Shown here: in pieces, positions 6,507 through 13,553 of the stretch | Layout: the number at the start of each line of letters is the position of its first letter | Numbering within the stretch: the first letter of the stretch is position 1 | Source of the DNA: Solirubrobacteraceae bacterium | Lineage (GTDB): Bacteria > Actinomycetota > Thermoleophilia > Solirubrobacterales > Solirubrobacteraceae | Direction of reading: 5' to 3' | NCBI GenBank assembly: GCA_030149625.1 | Contig: JASLHP010000016.1 | Span: 1 to 13,553, forward strand | Length of the DNA stretch: 13,553 nt | The notes under the pieces: model-generated | What the model saw: the letters and a program-made list of their open reading frames with translations, nothing else | Told to the model about the DNA's origin: nothing | The model's database searches: none | Made by a program: the position numbers and the translations under genes

Positions 6507-6535
6507 GGGCAGCACAGCGAGGGATACAAGGGTAC

Positions 6536-6564
6536 TTGAAACACAGGAGAAAATCTGCCACACT
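6536..6564 (+). promoter_or_regulatory. Putative dnaK operon promoter
   Basis: TTGAAA (6536-6541) is a 5/6 match to the vegetative -35. Seventeen bases later CACACT (6559-6564) keeps the A2 and T6 of the -10 box. This would give a leader of about 37 nt. The region is far more AT-rich than its surroundings. The -10 is weak and the assignment tentative. It overlaps the inverted repeat described separately. Confidence 0.4.
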
Positions 6565-6577
6565 AACGCTCAGATTT
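6551..6577. promoter_or_regulatory. Inverted repeat at the dnaK promoter, candidate HspR operator
   Basis: AAATCTG (6551-6557) and CAGATTT (6571-6577) form a perfect 7-bp inverted repeat with a 13-bp spacer; the half-site centres are 20 bp apart, two helical turns. It encloses the proposed -10. It resembles neither HAIR (CTTGAGT-N7-ACTCAAG) nor CIRCE. The MerR-family HspR encoded in this operon is the natural candidate to bind it. Confidence 0.45.
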
Positions 6578-6590
6578 GTAAAGCGTATTA

Positions 6591-6597
6591 GAAGGAG
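6591..6597 (+). promoter_or_regulatory. Shine-Dalgarno site of dnaK
   Basis: GAAGGAG, 10 nt before the ATG at 6608. It fixes the dnaK start and shows that this operon, unlike the leaderless genes to its left, uses a 5' leader. Confidence 0.75.
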
Positions 6598-6607
6598 CAT
6601 TCAGCAC

Positions 6608-8521
<1,914 letters not shown>

Positions 8522-8530
8522 GGCGGCGCG

Positions 8531-9292
8531 ATGACAGAGATCGAGATCACAAGCGGCGGCCAGCCCGTCCGGCCGGCACAGGCCGCTCCAGGCGCTGCCG
8601 AGTTCTCGTCGCGCGCTTTCGCGCACGCCGAGGACTCGTCCGCGCCCACCACGGGTCGGGCGTCCCAGGGCCATTCCGCCCCGGGCTCGTCGAGCTCCGC
8701 GGCGGGTGGACCTGGCTCCGCCGCCGATGGCTCGCAAGTGAGCGATGACGGGGCGGGAGCGACTTCGCCGGGCGCGACAGCGCACGGTGAAGACGCGCAC
8801 GCCCAAACCACCGCCGAGGTCGATGAGGCTGCCGAGATCGAGGTGGAGCTCGACGAGCTTGTCAAGACCGCCAAGCAGCGCGACGACTACCTCGCGCTCG
8901 CGCAGCGCACGCAGGCCGACTTCGAGAACTACCGCAAGCGCGTTGCTCGTGATGCGGCTGCTGCTCGCGATCGGGGGGTGGGGTCGTTGGCGAAGGAGCT
9001 CCTGCCCGCGCTCGACAACCTCGACCGGGCACTCGAGGCCGCGGCCGACGACGATCCGCTGCTGCAGGGCGTGCGGCTCGTGCGCTCCGAGCTGAAGGGC
9101 GCGCTCGCGCGCGCCGGGATCGAGTCGTTCTGCCCCCTCGGCGAGCAGTTCGACCCGTCCGTGCACGAGGCGGTCGCCACCGCCGACGCGGCCGACGGCA
9201 AGCCGAGCGGGACCGTCGTCGAGGTCTACCAGGATGGCTATCGGCTGGGCGAGGGCGTCCTGCGCCCCGCGCGCGTGGTCGTGGCGGCGTAG
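8531..9292 (+). CDS. grpE: Nucleotide exchange factor GrpE
   Basis: A 253-residue GrpE that releases ADP from DnaK. The family core is C-terminal: a long helix/coiled coil from about 97 to 145 with [10 protein letters not shown] (128-137), [12 protein letters not shown] (157-168) in the four-helix bundle, and the beta domain FDPSVHEAV (207-215) and [21 protein letters not shown] (232-252). The first 95 residues are a low-complexity Ala/Gly/Ser/Asp-rich extension, making it longer than the usual 180-220 residues and probably disordered. ATG 8531 lies 9 bp after the dnaK stop with AGGCGG overlapping the intercistronic gap, so co-translation with dnaK is expected. A later start within the tail cannot be excluded, but no better start with a ribosome-binding site was seen. 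Confidence 0.96.
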   Translation: MTEIEITSGGQPVRPAQAAPGAAEFSSRAFAHAEDSSAPTTGRASQGHSAPGSSSSAAGGPGSAADGSQVSDDGAGATSPGATAHGEDAHAQTTAEVDEAAEIEVELDELVKTAKQRDDYLALAQRTQADFENYRKRVARDAAAARDRGVGSLAKELLPALDNLDRALEAAADDDPLLQGVRLVRSELKGALARAGIESFCPLGEQFDPSVHEAVATADAADGKPSGTVVEVYQDGYRLGEGVLRPARVVVAA

Positions 9293-9305
9293 GAGGAGCT
9301 CCACG

Positions 9306-10493
9306 ATGGCGACACGACCCGACTACTACAAGACGCTCGGCGTCGAGAAGAAAGCGACGCCCGAGGAGATCAAGAAGGCCTACCGCAAGCTCGCGCGCCA
9401 GTACCACCCGGACCGCAACCCCGACGACAAGCAGGCGGAGGCGCGCTTCAAGGAGATCTCGCAGGCCCACGACGTGCTCGGCGATCCCGACAAGCGCAAG
9501 CAGTACGACAGCGGCTCGGGCCCGTTCGCAACCGGCGCCGGTCCCGGAGGTGGCTTCGGTGGCTTTGGCAACTTCGACTTCGACAGCTCTTCGATGGGCG
9601 ACATCCTCTCGAACCTGTTCGGTGGCTCGACCAGCGGACGGCGCGTGCGCACGAAGCCGCGTGCCGAGAAGGGCGCGGACCTCGAGGCACGTGTGTCGAT
9701 CACGTTCGACCAGGCCGTCAGCGGCGCGCAGGTGCCGCTGCAGGTGCCGATGCACACCACCTGCCCGACCTGCCACGGCACCGGCGCCAAGCCCGGTACC
9801 GCACCGAAGGTGTGTCCGCGCTGCGAGGGCCGTGGCATCGAGACCCAGGGTCAGGGGATGTTCTCGATCTCCCAGCCATGCTCGCTGTGCGGGGGCGCGG
9901 GGACCGTCATCGAGGACCCCTGCCCGACCTGCCAAGGCGCCGGCGCCGTGCGCACCGTCAAGCGGCTGCGCGTCAACATCCCCGCGGGCGTGCGCGACGG
10001 CAGTCGCATCCGCCTGGCCGGCAAGGGCGAGCCGGGACGCAGTGGCGGACCGCCCGGCGACCTGTACCTGGTCACGAACGTCGAGCCGTCGCCGTTGTTC
10101 ATTCGCAAGGGCGAGCACCTCGAGGTCGAGGTGCCGCTGACGATCCCCGAGGCGCTGCAGGGAGCCGAGGTGCAGGTGCCGACGCTGAACGGCACGAAGA
10201 CGCTGCGTGTGCGCCCCGGCACCGCGCACGGCACCGTCCAGCGCCTGCGCGGCGAGGGTCCGCCGAAGCTCGGCGCGAGCGGGGCTCACCAGAAAGGCGA
10301 CATTCACTACCGCTTCGTGATCGACGTCCCCCAAAAGCTCAACAAGGAGCAGCAGAGCGCCGTCGAGGAGCTGTCGAAGGCGTTCGGCGAGGACCCCCGC
10401 GCGGGCTTGTTCCGCAACGGTGCGACGGCGGGCGATGGCACGGCCAAGGCGGCCGGCGAGACCGCGACAAAGGCGGCGGACGATGCCTCCTAG
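9306..10493 (+). CDS. dnaJ: Hsp40 co-chaperone DnaJ
   Basis: A 395-residue type I J-protein that delivers substrate to DnaK and stimulates its ATPase. The J domain (residues 6-70) has the catalytic HPD at 34-36. A Gly/Phe-rich region covers 71-108. The zinc domain has all four CxxCxGxG repeats, with cysteines at 153/156, 170/173, 192/195 and 206/209. The C-terminal substrate-binding and dimerisation domains follow, and the last 25 residues are Ala/Gly/Thr/Lys-rich and probably flexible. ATG 9306 sits 13 bp after grpE with GGAGGAG just upstream, so the start is firm. The 3' end overlaps hspR by 11 nt. Association with hspR matches the actinobacterial dnaJ1 position. Confidence 0.98.
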   Translation: MATRPDYYKTLGVEKKATPEEIKKAYRKLARQYHPDRNPDDKQAEARFKEISQAHDVLGDPDKRKQYDSGSGPFATGAGPGGGFGGFGNFDFDSSSMGDILSNLFGGSTSGRRVRTKPRAEKGADLEARVSITFDQAVSGAQVPLQVPMHTTCPTCHGTGAKPGTAPKVCPRCEGRGIETQGQGMFSISQPCSLCGGAGTVIEDPCPTCQGAGAVRTVKRLRVNIPAGVRDGSRIRLAGKGEPGRSGGPPGDLYLVTNVEPSPLFIRKGEHLEVEVPLTIPEALQGAEVQVPTLNGTKTLRVRPGTAHGTVQRLRGEGPPKLGASGAHQKGDIHYRFVIDVPQKLNKEQQSAVEELSKAFGEDPRAGLFRNGATAGDGTAKAAGETATKAADDAS

Positions 10494-10941
10494 GACGACC
10501 ACGATCACCGTCGAGACCAACCGTGGCGTGTTCATGATCTCGGTCGCCGCGCAGCTCGCCAACATGCACCCGCAAACGCTGCGCATGTACGAGTCGCGTG
10601 GCCTGATCGAGCCGCAGCGCTCGCCGAAGGGCACACGTCTGTACTCGCAGGAGGACGTCGAGAAGCTCAGGCGCATCCAGGAGATGACCGCCGAGCTCGG
10701 CCTCAACCTCGCCGGCGTCGAGCGCGTGCTGCGTCTGGAGGCCGAGATCGACAACATGCAGCAGCGCATCGAAGCGATCGAGCTGGAAGCGCTGCAAGCG
10801 CAGGTGCGGCTCGCCAACGAGCTCGAGGAGGTGCGCCGCTCGTTCCGCGCCGAGCTGGCCGTTCCGTACCGCGGAGGCCGCGAGCTCGTACGCGCCGTCG
10901 ACGCCCGCTCCCCGTTTCGAACCCCGCCGAAGAGCTCTTAG
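10483..10941 (+). CDS. hspR: HspR, MerR-family heat-shock repressor
   Basis: A 152-residue transcriptional repressor. The MerR-type winged helix-turn-helix is clear: [20 protein letters not shown] (17-36), [19 protein letters not shown] (37-55) and [26 protein letters not shown] (58-83), the last resembling other HspR proteins closely. A coiled-coil helix (about 85-124) for dimerisation follows, then a basic, Pro-containing tail. In Streptomyces, HspR uses DnaK as a co-repressor, so loss of free DnaK on heat shock relieves repression; the same loop is likely here but is inferred. ATG 10483 overlaps dnaJ by 11 nt and has AGGCGG upstream, implying translational coupling. A shorter start at Met18 would cut into the DNA-binding domain. 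Confidence 0.95.
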   Translation: MPPRTTTITVETNRGVFMISVAAQLANMHPQTLRMYESRGLIEPQRSPKGTRLYSQEDVEKLRRIQEMTAELGLNLAGVERVLRLEAEIDNMQQRIEAIELEALQAQVRLANELEEVRRSFRAELAVPYRGGRELVRAVDARSPFRTPPKSS

Positions 10942-10943
10942 CG

Positions 10944-13553
<2,610 letters not shown>

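Noticed and set aside
6419..6544. Possible 42-residue N-terminal extension of the hemolysin III protein
   Set aside because: The added residues are Pro/Arg-rich and unlike the family, and they would run through the dnaK promoter region. ATG 6418 gives the normal family length and has a -10 box at leaderless spacing.
6419..6607. Canonical HAIR or CIRCE element
   Set aside because: No CTTGAGT/ACTCAAG pair with a 7-bp spacer and no TTAGCACTC/GAGTGCTAA pair is present; only single CTTGA-like halves occur.
8862..10817. 651-codon open frame on the minus strand across grpE, dnaJ and hspR
   Set aside because: It is antisense to three certain chaperone genes, is Arg/Ala/Leu-rich without domain motifs, and is the usual by-product of third-position GC bias.
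10930..10939. AAGAGCTCTT perfect palindrome at the end of hspR
   Set aside because: It is short, lies inside the last hspR codons, and has no T-run or operator context; a chance palindrome is sufficient explanation.

Overview
The window is GC-rich actinobacterial DNA. Four features point to this: Ino1 beside a CDP-alcohol phosphatidyltransferase (phosphatidylinositol synthesis), a dnaK-grpE-dnaJ-hspR heat-shock cluster with a MerR-type HspR repressor, an Nth-type glycosylase, and several genes that look leaderless. My best guess is the class Thermoleophilia (Solirubrobacterales-like). That rests on overall protein character and GC content, not on a database match.

Left part (1-4348, all minus strand): five genes packed head to tail. 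In transcription order they are an alpha/beta hydrolase of the epoxide hydrolase/haloalkane dehalogenase type, a 554-residue polytopic membrane protein (GTGA overlap with the hydrolase), a PAP2/Aur1-like membrane phosphatase or phosphotransferase, a phosphatidylinositol-phosphate synthase-like CDP-alcohol phosphatidyltransferase, and inositol-3-phosphate synthase (cut by the window edge). The last three form a plausible route: glucose-6-P to inositol-P, to phosphatidylinositol phosphate, to dephosphorylated phosphatidylinositol. The PAP2 protein is a natural candidate for the final step.

Middle part (4349-6418): an endonuclease III family gene (plus), a small cupin protein (plus) and a hemolysin III/PAQR membrane protein (minus). 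The last two converge and share a CTAG tetranucleotide that supplies both stop codons. The hydrolase, nth, cupin and hemolysin III genes each have a TANNNT hexamer 6-7 nt before the start codon and no convincing Shine-Dalgarno sequence, as expected for leaderless mRNAs.

Right part (6419-13553): a 189-bp divergent intergenic region carries the dnaK promoter and a 7-bp inverted repeat unlike the classical HAIR or CIRCE operators. It is followed by dnaK, grpE, dnaJ, hspR and clpB. Spacing is very tight (9 bp, 13 bp, 11-nt overlap, 2 bp), so the Hsp70 system, its repressor and the disaggregase probably form one autoregulated operon. clpB runs off the right edge only about 20 codons before its expected end. 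No tRNA, rRNA, CRISPR, insertion sequence or prophage signal was seen, and no gene-free stretch exceeds about 190 bp.
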